Source of the DNA: Trichoplax adhaerens
Lineage: Eukaryota; Placozoa; Uniplacotomia; Trichoplacea; Trichoplacidae
Direction: 5' to 3'
Length of the DNA stretch: 64,000 bases
NCBI RefSeq assembly: GCF_000150275.1
Contig: NW_002060943.1
Span: forward strand, 11,098,878-11,162,877
Part shown: positions 37,501 to 49,900 of the stretch, in pieces
Layout: every line of letters begins with the position of its first letter
Numbering within the stretch: the stretch's first letter is position 1
Program-made: the position numbers and the translations under genes
Notes under the pieces: model-generated
What the model was told of the DNA's origin: nothing
What the model saw: the letters and a program-made list of their open reading frames with translations, nothing else
Database searches by the model: none

Positions 37501-40500
37501 ATTAACGTGATTATATCCGATTAACTTAGAATTTCCTTGTGACCAGCAATAACTTGCTTGATAATAGCAACAAAGAACAATGGAGAGCAATATCGGCTGT
37601 AAATACAACAATAACATACGCTTATTATTCATGCTTGATCAACTGATATGTTAGAAGCCTGTCAAAATCAATATTAGTCAGTAATTGATGTAGTTATGTA
37701 ACAAATATTAGAAACAACCTGGTGCAGCAGAAACCATTCAGAATCTAGATTTATTTGCTGGCAAATACGACTTGAGAGACACATATGAATTAACTCTGAC
37801 CCTACCCAACCTTGGTAAGCAATTTTCTTCAAATTTTCGATATTAGTGTTAATCCACGTAACCAAGAGTCTTACTAAAGTTTGCGTATATGTCGCAAATT
37901 TAACACTGTCCAAGCTCGTTACTTTTTATGACCATCCAGTAAATAATACATTCTATGGTATGCATTAAACTTTGTTTTCTAGTGTTAATGGGCACTCCTC
38001 TTTAATTTTATAGTCATGACGTTATTAGATGTACCGCCTGAAGACAAACGACCAATTACTTTTCCAGCTAATGTAACGGATACATCAGTACCTTGGTGGA
38101 ACGGAAACAAAATCACATTACCTGCGGCTTTATTTTCAGGTACTTAACGTAATGTAATTTCGATTCTTTTTCTAAATATATTGCATCAGAAGGAATTATC
38201 GGTGCTGATTCTAATTTAAGAATGTATTCAAAAATTATAGATCGTGAAAGTCTTTCCAGAGTCACCAACTTCATCTATAAGTCATTAAATGAATTCTTAC
38301 CTTATTCAACTGATGACGAAACCGGTGACATGTAGGCAAAATTATAAATATCACTAAATTTAACTATAATTGCCTATATAAAACTCTTTATTATACTGTA
38401 TATTTATTGCCGTATTAAAGTTACGAGGCAATGGTTTGAATGTTTATGTACGATTTAACTCAACTCATTTAAATCACCGGATAATATTTACTTATTCTCT
38501 CATACGATTTCTAATAGTAACAATGACCCTAGTGTCATAAACTCTCAAGTAATTTCAAGTACTATTCAGAATAGAACCGTAACTGGGTCAGATCAACCGG
38601 TGGAAATAGTTTTGAGGCACCTTAAGGTCAGAAAATTTGCTATCTATTCTTAAAACTTGTTTAATTAGACATTATTCACAAAGTCTGATATTTCTTATAT
38701 AGTATTAAAAATACTGTTAACGTGAAACTAACAGTTTATTGCGGTTAATATTAATCCTAAAATTTGTAGGATAAAAATACAGCGAATACAACGCATGAGT
38801 GTGTATTTTGGAATTTTGATAACAGGTTGTTACCCATTCATGCTTACATAGCTTTGCAAATGAGAGGAGTAGATACAAAGGTTGATTGTATCTCCTTTTA
38901 TCGTTGCGAATCTATCTAAGATAGGCAAAAAATATTTCTTAGTTAGTCTTTTTAAGATGATCTAGGCGATATCTTAAACTATAACATTTATTTCATTGCT
39001 AAAGTTATATAGCTGGTGGTGACTGGTCAAACTATGGTTGCCGGAAGAATTTCTCTAACGCTACTGTAACAGTCTGCCATTGCGATCATTTAACGCATTT
39101 TGCGGTATTGGTCCAAGTCAGAAATGCTACGGTAAGAGCTTTTATTAGTAATTACGAAAGAGCTATTTTAGGGCGACCCCCTTAAACTCTCAATAACATA
39201 AATTCTTTCAATCACAATAATTCTCGTCATCATTTTATTGACTTTTATTTACCTACAGATTAGTCCACCAGTATTGCTATCACTACAAATCATTACCTAT
39301 GTGGGCTGTGGAATTTCTATCTTATGCCTCTTAATAACTTTGATTCTGTATATCATCTTATGGAAGTATGAATTCATGATTTCATTTAATTTACAAGCAT
39401 TACTTCAGAATTAGTTCTTAATTCGACTTTAAAGACTGCCTAACAATTTGTCTGCTTTTATTAATGTAGATATTTTGAAGGGAGAGTGGTTATTTTTATT
39501 CACTTTAACCTCATGTTGTGCTTACTCATGTCCAATATACTAATAGTCTCCAGCCTTGGTTTAACAAAATATAAAGTAAGAGCCTTAGAAAATATAATAA
39601 TTCAAACTAGCGAAGTTTTTCTCTATCTAATAACTTTACGTAAAATATTTATCTTAATAATTATCAAAATATTCTTTATGTTGACGAAATTATGTTTTGT
39701 ATAGAATTTAAACTGAATTCGGGTTCTTCTTTTATAGTTAATATGTACGATGACAACAGCGACGCTCCATTTTGCATTGATAGCATCCTTTATGTGGATG
39801 CTTGTCGAAGGTTTACATGCTTACATTAAAATAGTTAGGGTATTTAGCTCTGGCATTAAACTTTGGCTATATTTTATAATTGCTTATGGTAAGTGATATA
39901 TACATTAGACTTTTTAATTCTACTTTTCAACAATAAAAATCACTACAACATTCGATATATGCTATGAGTGGCTACCTTGCATATTTATGAATGCGTAGAT
40001 AAATCTATCATACAGTGATATTATTGTCCATTTTCTTACTAAATTATAGGATCCGCTCTCGCTGTCGTAGGAGCTACTATTGGAATAGCTATCTTAGCTG
40101 CAGGTTTACCAGCTTACGTTGGTACTTTCGGGTATGTTATTTCATTTGCTGGCGTAACGGTTTTACTACTCTTCAAAATACTTAGAACCGGATTAATAGC
40201 TTTCTATCCCTGAATGATTTATATAAATGACTAAACAAGTTTAAAAAAACCTTTATTAAATATTTTTATACTATTTTTTAATACATTTATTACTGCACAA
40301 ATTGCAGGTGCTGGCTATCTATCGATCCACCAATTATTTTAGGTTTCCTTGTTCCGATTGGAGTGATTATTATGGTGCGTTTAATGCTAAACCACATAGT
40401 TTCCAAATGTGGACTGTTATAGCAACGGAATAATTAAAATTCTTTTATAATTCCATGATACCTTAGATTGGTAAACCTAAATTTGTAATCGTTTTATTAT

Positions 40501-43500
40501 CGTTTTTAATTTTTTTTATTCGATTGCAACATAATTTTGTGAACCCTGAAAGATCAATATCATTTTCTTGATATTGGTATTGAAAGAACATATTACGACC
40601 GTTAGTAAAGCTCCTAGAAAATCAGACGATAAACAAGTCAAGTTAACGAAGTAAGTAAAATATGAAACTATTTCAATACCTTTAAAAATATTAATCTTGA
40701 TGTATTTAGGTAGTAAAAATATACCAAACATTTTATCTGATTTTAAAATCTAATTCTCATAATTAATAGCCTTAGTAGAAATAGAAATTAATAAAAGATT
40801 TATATTATAAAGTTTTGGAATAGTGAGTAATAATTAACAGGTAACACAAATATAAAGTCAAGTACACTGAGCTCGAATTGAAGAGAAGAGTAGTTCAAAC
40901 TCCTACCTGCACTTCTTAAATATGCTTAAATCAATTTATTTACGGCAACAAAGTTGCTTGCAATTAGACTTGAGCCATCAAATAAAAGGCTTCTCTTCAA
41001 GTTGATAATCGATATATTTTACCGTGGGTATCCACTGGATTAAGATATTATTGCTTTTCTAATACTCTCCAATGTCGAACATCTTCACAATTTCAGTACA
41101 ATAATTATTATAGTCCTTGTACCATACTTATTTAACCGACTACTATTAGTATTTAACATTGCCTAATTATATTCTCATTAAAGGCGAATAAGTACAGTTA
41201 TAATAGATTTCTCATTTTAAAAAAATTTTTAGATTGGTTATTAAAGACCTATTGATTTTATTGCCGTTACTTGGCTCTGGATGGGTATTGGCATGTCTAG
41301 TCTTTATAACTAACAATGTTATAATGCAATATCCATTTGCAATAGTGAACTCTTTACAGGTAATCAGTAAACTATACAGACTATTAAATACGATCAGCGA
41401 ATGTGATCTTGCTTATTAATATCTGTGATATCGTCCGTGTCTAATGTGGGTTTTTAATGAAATTTAAAGCCTCTAACTATACTTTAACAAAAGCTATTTG
41501 GTTATCCTTAGGGATTCTTTATATTTATATTCCACTGCGTAAGAAGTGAAAAGGTTTGTAGGAAGTAGATTCGACAATAATAATTTATAATTTGAAATAA
41601 CATTCTACTTTATCGGGGATGATGTTAGTTACAAATAATTAAATTACTTAAATAATATCTATAGTATCGTTAGGATTAATAGCCTAATAGTATTCTGGTA
41701 GAAGATCTGTCGTAATATCCGTTGTAGTCTAGTTCTAGACTATCCCACATTATTAAGTGTATATATTCGAATAGTATGTTACTCCGGTACCGTAGCATTT
41801 TATGATTGGTTCAGTGATTGAATAAGTATAATATGAAAGCTGCTTTACTTACAAACATACTTGGAAATAAATTGTAAGGCACAAGTCGGCACATTTGATA
41901 GCAAACATATTTTAAGACCAGTTTTAATCTTCAATTCTATATTCTGCTATCGTACTATTTCCTATTATAATTGAGTATATACTACTCAATGATACTCTAA
42001 TAATTTTACATGGAGTTTATTTTGAGAGCTAGTAAAGGATGAAATAGCTTTATTCACACTTTCTGTTTTATACAATATACCAAGATACGAACAAAAATAA
42101 AACCACTCATTCTGTAGTGTCTTTGTTAAAGCACTTTGTAGTAAATGCATCTGTATAGCTAAATATTTATGGCAAAGTATTAATTCCAAGCTGACTCTTT
42201 CTATATACTCACTACTGCATAAATATGTGCTGTAATTGCAGATTAAAAAACTATAGTTTTAAATCATCAAGTACCGCATAGCACGCTGCAATTGCCCTCA
42301 TAGGCTATAATAACTTTATTATAATATCATGAACGAGTTTGGGTAAGGCCAGTTAGGACTCCTCCATTCCTAAATATCTAATTCACTTCTTTTTGTATAA
42401 AGGTAAAGAAAGCATGGACTACCAGGAAAGTTAAGCGAATGAGAATAAAAACTGATATTGCAAGGTACAATAGATAAAATTGATGTAATACACCGTATTG
42501 AGTTAGTAAATTACTAACGATGAAACGATTTTATCGACAGCTATAAATTCTAACACTTAAATAATAAGTATCAAAAAAGATGAATAGCTATGAATTGAAA
42601 TGCTACTTATGGTTAGTGTTAAGCTTATTCTTATTTTAAAACAAAATTTAGAAAGCATCAAGGGCTTAGCACGCCTCAAATGACCCCTAAATCGACAACC
42701 AAATCATCGTAAGTTACATATATATAATCAGTTACAAAGGATACCACAGTTACAATTTATCTTTATTAGCAATTAGATACGACATGGATTTCATAAATAT
42801 ACAAAATTAAAAATATCTACGTTAGAAGTTTTCATTATAGTTATTTCTAAAAGATTTTAAAAAAGTAATGCTGGCACTTTTAGTAAGAGTAGTGCTTATA
42901 TTCATGCAAATTAAAGCTAATACAGACGCAATAAAATATTTAATGTTTAATTAGATCAGTAGCAGCTTCTGAAGCTCGGAAATCGCATCTTCATGGAACA
43001 AAGTTTGTGCTTGAGATTGAAGATGCGGATGATGATTCCTTGCACAGTAATCCTCAAGTTGAGCTATCTAAAGAAACTACTAATCGGTACCTAACCACAG
43101 CTCCAGCCACTAAAAATAAGAGATTGGGCAGTACCGAAAGCCTTGACCAAAATTCTAATGACCATTTGTCTATTTCTCAATCACCTTTTCATCGGTCAGA
43201 AACTAGTTTAAGCCAACGATCACGAAATTCTATTAAAAGTGTCAATTCACCAAATGACGATGAAAATGAAGACACTGACAGATTGAGTCAGTCTAACAGT
43301 CATCAATCGCGACTTTCTATTAAAAGTACGCATTCGGATGATAGCGATAGATTGAATCGATCCAATAGTCAAAGCAGCTATAAAGCCAAGAATATTGATA
43401 TCGATCCAACTAATAACGCGAATGATGATGAAACTCCAGTTATTATTAGAAATCAAATGCTAACTTTAGACAAAAATACCAAAGATGGCCAACAAGCTAA

Positions 43501-44017
43501 CACCAATAATACCTATTCAATAGAAGTAACCAATTTAAATCCTGATATCAGTCGTCAAGATCTAGAAGATTACTTTCAAGCTTTCGGTGCAGTCATATCA
43601 GTAGGTCAAATTAATCGTAAAACAAATAATTTGGATGGTAGGGCTAGATTATTTACTACTGTTGTCCTTAAGCTTAGCGATACTATTGAAGCGTTATTAG
43701 AGCACAACCATATCATTAATGATTGCGTAATAGCAATCCACCATCATAGCAAGCCCAGTTCAGCTACTGATCAATATAGAGTTATTGTAACTGGTCTGAA
43801 TAAATCCATTTCCCGTGAAATGCTTCAAGCTAAATTCTCGGAATATGGCGAAATCAGTAATATTGAATTTGATAATATCTATTTTCCAACAAGTTGTTGT
43901 ATTACCTTTAATGATTTAAATTCTTATGAGCACGCTATTAGCAAGAGACATAGCCATATTGATGGGCGTCATCGAATATCTATTATGGCTTCAACAAGCG
44001 TTAATAGATTTTTCTAA
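34555..44017 (+). CDS. Adhesion GPCR with cytoplasmic tandem RRM domains (CUB, Ig, HormR, GAIN/GPS, 7TM, 2x RRM)
   Basis: A 1329-aa receptor in 25 exons (3990 coding bases, all phases closing). Signal peptide region: exons 34555-34595, 34726-34765, 34837-34885. CUB 35061-35435 (residues 44-169), Ig plus Thr/Pro linker 35797-36303, HormR to residue 373, GAIN to 615, GPS 616-676 (CVFWNFD, GDWSNYGC, CHCDHLTHFAVLV; cleavage L663/T664), 7TM 677-936. Tail exons 42403-42464 and 42652-42708 splice into the last exon 42955-44017. That exon encodes a Ser-rich acidic linker and two RRM folds (about 1163-1239 and 1250-1320). Exon lengths and phases from HormR onward match the upstream receptor, so they are tandem paralogs. 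RRMs on a 7TM receptor are unprecedented to my knowledge. The split signal peptide is the least certain part; the RRM junction rests on splice phase, not transcripts. Confidence 0.88.
35061..36622 (+). other. CUB, Ig and HormR domains of the second adhesion GPCR
   Basis: CUB exon 35061-35435: NCSKTYHHFSN, SPNFPDKYP, CCWKI, FDYVMISPG and GFQLKYEG are classic CUB landmarks. Exon 35797-36303 holds an Ig domain (FSLVCHF, FQWYHRK, SVDSGIYTCNAS, i.e. Cys-Trp-DxGxYxC), a Thr/Pro linker and the first HormR half. Exon 36516-36622 holds the second HormR half (FRQCLPLSNGAATWDI...TRC). No EGF modules occur, unlike the paralog. Confidence 0.9.
36982..39131 (+). other. GAIN domain and GPS of the second adhesion GPCR
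   Basis: Exons 36982-37158, 37530-37598, 37712-37814, 38014-38139, 38190-38331, 38518-38626, 38770-38825 and 39005-39131. Exon 37530-37598 (NNLLDNSNKEQW) aligns residue for residue in length with the paralog's 69-nt exon at 22261. The last two exons form the GPS, with cleavage expected in CDHL/THFAVLV. Confidence 0.88.
39259..41553 (+). other. 7TM domain of the second adhesion GPCR
   Basis: TM1 39259-39365, TM2 39470-39575, TM3 39738-39888 (FMWMLVEGLHAYIKIVRVF), TM4 40050-40131, loop 2 (CWLSIDPP) and TM5 start 40308-40374, TM5 end 40553-40650 (INIIFFLILVLKEH), TM6 41233-41359 (LLPLLGSGWVLAC), TM7 41512-41553 (GFFIFIFHCV). Exon sizes 107, 106, 151, 82, 67, 98, 127 and 42 nearly equal the paralog's. 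Confidence 0.93.
42955..44017 (+). other. Last exon: Ser-rich linker and two RRM domains
   Basis: The exon enters in phase 2 from AAATCATC|GTAAGT and codes 354 residues. The first ~170 are Ser/Asn/Asp-rich with a duplicated ~28-residue segment (SIKSVNS...DTDRLSQSNSHQ and SIKSTHS...SDRLNRSNSQ, near 43220-43377). RRM1 is 43514-43744: RNP2 SIEVTNL, helix SRQDLEDYFQAFGAV. RRM2 is 43775-43987: RNP2 RVIVTGL, helix SREMLQAKFSEYGEI, RNP1 region SCCITFND. The RNP1 aromatic residues are largely missing in both, so RNA contact may be weak or altered. Confidence 0.85.
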
Positions 44018-46927
44018 ACAAGTTATTATTAAACTTCAGCAGGAGCTTATTTTTTATCTTACGTGCTATTTATCTAATTGGATTCACTTCATATCGATAA
44101 CAGGATTGATAAAATTGGTGTCTAATATCCAACTTGCATATAAAATTTTACGCTAGATCAATGCAAAATTTAATGTGATTTACGGTAAATGATTGATGTT
44201 AAACAGCTATGATAAAATAGCTATGATAAAATATGTTGATCATATTTTTTCCGATTCTATGTTGAGCAATGGTGGTAATTGAATCGATTACATTTTCGGC
44301 TTTTATAGGTAAAATAGTATCTTCACTAATCCAGTCCATATTATTGGTATTGTACTAATTCATTATTTTTTTAAGTACTACTTTTAAGATTCGGTATTAT
44401 GTGTACAGTAAATAGATTAATTAATGCTATCGTAGCTATCATATATTAGGAAACGTTATTTATCAAACATTTTGTTACAAGATTAAATAAAATATTGATC
44501 TGTTGGGATTGATATCATAGAAATCTTTCTCTATAACGCCTTTAAATACAGTAACCAATAATACATTGTTTTTTCGTTGATTATAAAACAACCAATTCAT
44601 CATTTATTGGAACTAAATTAAACAGTTCTAATACGCGTATTATTTTTAAAGCAAATTTTCCATCATTTTATCATTACTGAGTTATTACAAATTCGGGTTG
44701 ATACTTAGCATTATATAATCTACCGTAGTATGATATTAGTATTTATCGATAAAAATTAGAGCAGTGATGTACTGTACACTGCATTTATTTTGGTGTATTT
44801 GCACTCACTTGATAATTTGCCAGCAAGATATTCTTGTGGAATTATGTTTGCGTTATTACTGGAGTAAATACGATAGATTAATTTAATTCGGTAATCATGG
44901 TAGTAAGTATTGAGTCACCGTTTACTTGATTGTATCACATTATTGTATTGTGTAGTAGTATATTCTATATTTGTTATACACTGGCATTTTTGTTGTATCG
45001 GAGTTTACAAGGAAATATCTTTAAACTATTGCAATCTGTAGCTTACATTAATAATAAGTCGGTATTTTTCATGTTATTGAACTATGTACTAACTGTTAAT
45101 AATGCAATGATAAAATTGTCGTTATGCCTGTTATTTGTAATATTGCGTTTATTAATTTATTAAAAGGGTATTTATAGAAACTTTATCAATTCTATTAACT
45201 GACAGCAATTTAGTTAATGCGCAGAAAAAATACCTGTTTAGCAAAGTTGGCTGATAAGTTCATGATAGAAGCTTTCCTTCTGATTCCCTACGATTTTTTA
45301 TACAGTTTAAGTAAATAACAGTTTTTGACTAGCTTAAACTAATGTTAAGTTTGAAACAATTTAAGATGAGTTATTACCCTATGATTGAATGCTTCCTCCT
45401 AACCTGTTTATGCTATTTTGTTTTCAAGATCGTATATAAAGTACTTTAATAATGAAAAAAATTAATAGTAGAAAAAAGGTTTACGATTTCTATGTTCTGT
45501 GAGAGCGAATCATTCAATGAGCCATTCTAGAAGGGTAGTTTCGGAAGCGATGGTGACAGAAGAATACAATACTTTGTCACTTGCATAACTATGAAAGATA
45601 TACGTATATAAATATTTTGATAAAATGCGATTATTTCATTTCAGATACGGCATCTTTAAAAGGCAACATAAATTGATTTTATTATTATTTGTAAGATTCG
45701 GTAAAATTATTGATTCACTACCGGAAAACTATGATCTACTCATAATGTTTCTATTTTACGCGAATATAATAATCAAATCAATAAACACCTTTTTGCTATT
45801 TAACCTCTGAAATAGCAACCCAGAGGTTTATGCGAACAATTTTAATTCATAGCATTCATGAAGCAATTAATAAATCACCATAAGTATGAATTATTGGGTT
45901 TAGCTATTTATGGTATTTACGATCCCTCGTCATTGTCTATTAAATTTTTTTGCTACTTAGGACTATTATCGTGCATGCAATATTTAGCTATACAGATTTA
46001 ATCTTCATGCGAGTATATCCTATTCTGATATTATACTACACCATCATGCATGAATCTGATTAAGGCTGCAATATTTAGGTTAGCTTGAAACGTACTTTCA
46101 ATTTCTTCATCACGATCAAGTACACTAAATTTAATATGAATTTATTGATATGATAAATAAATCGGAATGATGGTAATCGGCTTAGTGCGGCATTGGCTTT
46201 ATACCAATAATTGATTCGATTTCATAGGTAATACAAATAAGGCGGTAAAAAAATAAATAGATATTACAATATTGTGGGAATAATTTATACAACAGATTTC
46301 GTGTATAGAATAACTGAAATTAGATGATGAATATTGATAATACTGTCCATGCTATGTCTGTTACTGATTGCAATACTAAAATGTCTATATAAACGGATTC
46401 AATTGCTAATCAAGCCAATATTAGTGAATCAAATTGTAATTTGTTATCATAATTAAAGATAATCGATGAATACTAATAGTGAGTGGGACATGTCGCTGGT
46501 CAACAAGTATACGATCTATTTAAACTCAAATCTGATTGAGCTTTCCAATTTAACCGATAGTTCTGCTGTAAGTTATAGAACCATATGTCATAAAGTTTAT
46601 CGTCAGTAATCTACCGTTTTTCATTAATTTCGTTTACTTTTAAACGTGGCTTAGTAACTCTACATAGAAAAATCGGTTTACTGATGATACTTAATATTAA
46701 ATTGCTGATATTATCATGGAAATTCTATCATAAGTTAAAGATAGAAAGATCTTTTGGTAAATATCAAGAGTATACGGGGTAGAAATTATTGAAATTCAGT
46801 CCTCATGAAATGCTATCAGGGACTATTGTAGCAATATAAAACTTCTCAATACTCTAGTAAAAACTATGTTAGTAAGCTATTAAAAGTATCATATTTCGTT
46901 ATATAAATTTTTATTATTACTGGTGTC
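44018..46927. other. Intergenic region between convergent genes, nothing recognised
   Basis: About 2.9 kb of AT-rich sequence between the 3' ends of the RRM receptor (+) and the dynein-stalk-like protein (-). It should hold both 3' UTRs. Open frames at 44930-45163 and 45625-45810 are Ile/Leu/Phe-rich by base composition and have no domain or splice support. Confidence 0.5.
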
Positions 46928-49900
46928 CTATTTTCCCGCACTATGGATACTATTGACTTCTTCGATCATATTCATACTCTGTTGTAATAGATGAAAGATA
47001 TACAAATAAGAAAACAAATGAAAGCTAAAGGATAATTTCTACCTCTGTAATAGAAAGTTGATTCTTAAACTTACCCAAACGTAAAATGTCGCAGCTCCGG
47101 AGCTTAAGTCGCGAACTTTCTCAATATCTAGAGGCTAAGGGCAATACCATTAAATATTTTTAAAACAATACTCAAGAACATACTCGTATAATTTCAAGGA
47201 ACTACAGTACTGCCATGTGCTGCAATACCATACCTTTAATAACTGATATCCTCGATCAGCATTTTGTTCAGAGATGGTAACGGGATCAATTGTAGTTGTT
47301 TGCCTTTTGAGGCCTTCTTTTCCAGTTTTACCGATTAACGCTTGCAAATTTTTCCAATCTTGCAACCGTTTCTCTTTGTAACCAAGTAGGATATAGGTAG
47401 CAATCATGATATTATGGATATCGACATGCGGTTTTTGATAACTACGAATTTCAGCAACGGTACTCTATTGCAGAAGAGAGATAGAACAGTTCTTTCATAT
47501 CATATTCGTGTATTAACTAAACGCAATCGAAATTACGTGCAATTTCAAGTGCATTAGTCATGGCAATATTATCTCACTACACCGTATAGTTGATGGGGAG
47601 TGATTCTATTAACATATATTAGTTAGTGCCTTTGGATTTAAAGTACTCGTGTCACTGGGTTATACACGGAATGATATAGTCATGACGGAACTCTTTATTT
47701 TAACTATTTTTTATCGGATTGCTTGACAGTAATACTTTACCTGTTTTAAACTCAAAATTTCATGTCTCATCTTATCCAATCTTTTTAATCTTCCTAACAA
47801 ATCATTGGCTTGATTATATTCAGTTTGCAAGTCGGCAGTAAAGGTTGATTTCTTATACTTTTCAATCGCCGTCTCCAATTTAGGGATCTGCCTTTCATGT
47901 ACCGCCTGTTAATAATACGAGGATATGATAAAATATCACTTTTACTGTTATTGTAATACAATGTGAAGCATTAGAGCATCTTAAATTTGATACTAGAAAG
48001 AATGAACTATAGTAAATGCTAAAAGTTTTGTTCCGGTTAATATCGTGAAGCTTTATATTAGTTTTGTTACTGGAATGAATCTAGTAACATACTGTCACGG
48101 TGCGAACTACCGTGAAGAAATAGATATCTAAATTTGGTTAATATAATATAGTGATATTATATTACAACTAGTTACTTACAATAGGAATTACTCTAATTAT
48201 AAATGTGTTACAGTAAATTTATTGCTGTGCTGTAATGTGTGCTGAAATGATTCTGTGAATGGACATATTGTAGTCCGACTGTGAAAAACTAGTTAGTAGA
48301 TGTTCTCACTCAAGTATTTTTATAAGATGACTTGTGAATGTTAGCTGCTGTAGAAGGGTATATAAACCCGTCTGATAGTTGAATAAAGCAGTTCTCAATT
48401 GTATAGTTGTTTTAACGTAGAATCAAAGGCGTCTAAATTCTTGTGAGTAGGGATACTGAATCCCGGAGACTATAGAGATTTAGAGATTTGTTTTACGTTA
48501 TCCTTGTCACGAAGTTGGTTTGTGACATATACACATCAATTATTGGAATTAGATAGGCTTTTCTCAAACTAACATCGTAAGATTAGACACTTTTGGCAAT
48601 TTAATGCTATAGTAACAGTAGTTCAGTTAAATAAAATAAATAATCTGGTTATGATACCTTAAACTAATTATATAAAATATGTAGTAGCTAGTTTCCTAGT
48701 CTACTTACCAAATTTAGCTCGTTACGAAGCAGCCACATTTTTAACGTAGACTCAGCTTTTTGTATCAATTCGGAGCTATTTTCAATCTTCGCCTTTTTAA
48801 ATTCTTTTAAAGTAGTTCTCAATCGGTCGATATCATTCGATTTCATGGCAGACTTGAGTTGACTCGTTAATCTTTCTTCAGCTATTTTCCTAGCTTTCTC
48901 TAGAGCAATTCTTTCAGCCTCCAAAGCTGCTTTTTTAGCATCTTCGCTATCTGTATACAAAATGAAAGTAAATTTCAATTTTAGTAAGTTAAGGAATCAA
49001 TTTATGATGCAAATTCTCAATTTTCTTCAAATATGATAACTGATCTTAAACATCATTACCGGCTTTTAGTGCAGCTTCGGCAGCAATTTCAGCTTCTCTT
49101 TTGGCATCTGCTTCTGCATTTGCTGCTATCTCGGCTAACTTGTTCATTTCCTCAGTATCTAGTGTTTCCATGCTATTTAGGGATTCATTTTTCTGTTGCT
49201 CTTCAGCATTATACATTTCCTCTTCAAGTTGCTTCTGGGCCGCTTCTTCTTCTGCTTTCCTCTTTTCATCAGCAATACTTGCAGCTTCTTCTTGCTTTCT
49301 TTGTTCCTCAGCAATTCTTTCTGCTTCTTCTCTTTCTTTCTTTTGCTTTTCAGCAATTCTTTCTATTTCTTCTCTTTCTTTCCGTTGCTCTTCAGCAATC
49401 CTTTCTGCTTCTTCTCTTTCTTTCCGTTGCTCTTCAGCAATTCTTTCTGCTTCTTCTCTTTCTTTCCGTTGCTCTTCAGCAATTCTTTCCGCTTCTTCTC
49501 TTTCTTTCCTTTGCTCTTCAACAATTCTGTCGGCCTCTTCTTCTGCTTTCTTCTTTGCTTCAGCGATTCTTGCTACCTCTTGTGCCTCTTGTGCCTCTTT
49601 TCTTTTAAGTTCTTCTTCCTTAATTATAGATTCTAGTTCCCTAACCATGTTTTCACTCTCTGAATTGCTTTTTTTATCATTAACTGCTTCCTTAGTGCCA
49701 TTACTAGGTTGATTTTTCTCTCTCTCAGCGTTTTCATCAGATTCAATTTGCTTTAATTCTAACTCTAACACACTTTCCTTTTCTGGATAAATGATACAAT
49801 CAATTCGTTTGAGACGATAAATTAATGATAGATTTTGTGTTCTTTAGTCACTAATAGCTCTTTTGATTAGCTTAATCCTGATTTAGTTGTACTAACGAGA

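Noticed and set aside
40516-40731. 71-aa minus-strand frame
   Set aside because: Antisense to the TM5 exon 40553-40650 of the second receptor, which is required by phase and homology.
44930-45810. Plus-strand frames of 61-77 aa after the RRM receptor
   Set aside because: Composition-driven hydrophobic frames with no homology and no splice context.
49033-49712. Three long plus-strand frames rich in Leu/Phe/Ser
   Set aside because: Antisense shadows of the Glu/Arg-rich coiled-coil exon on the minus strand.
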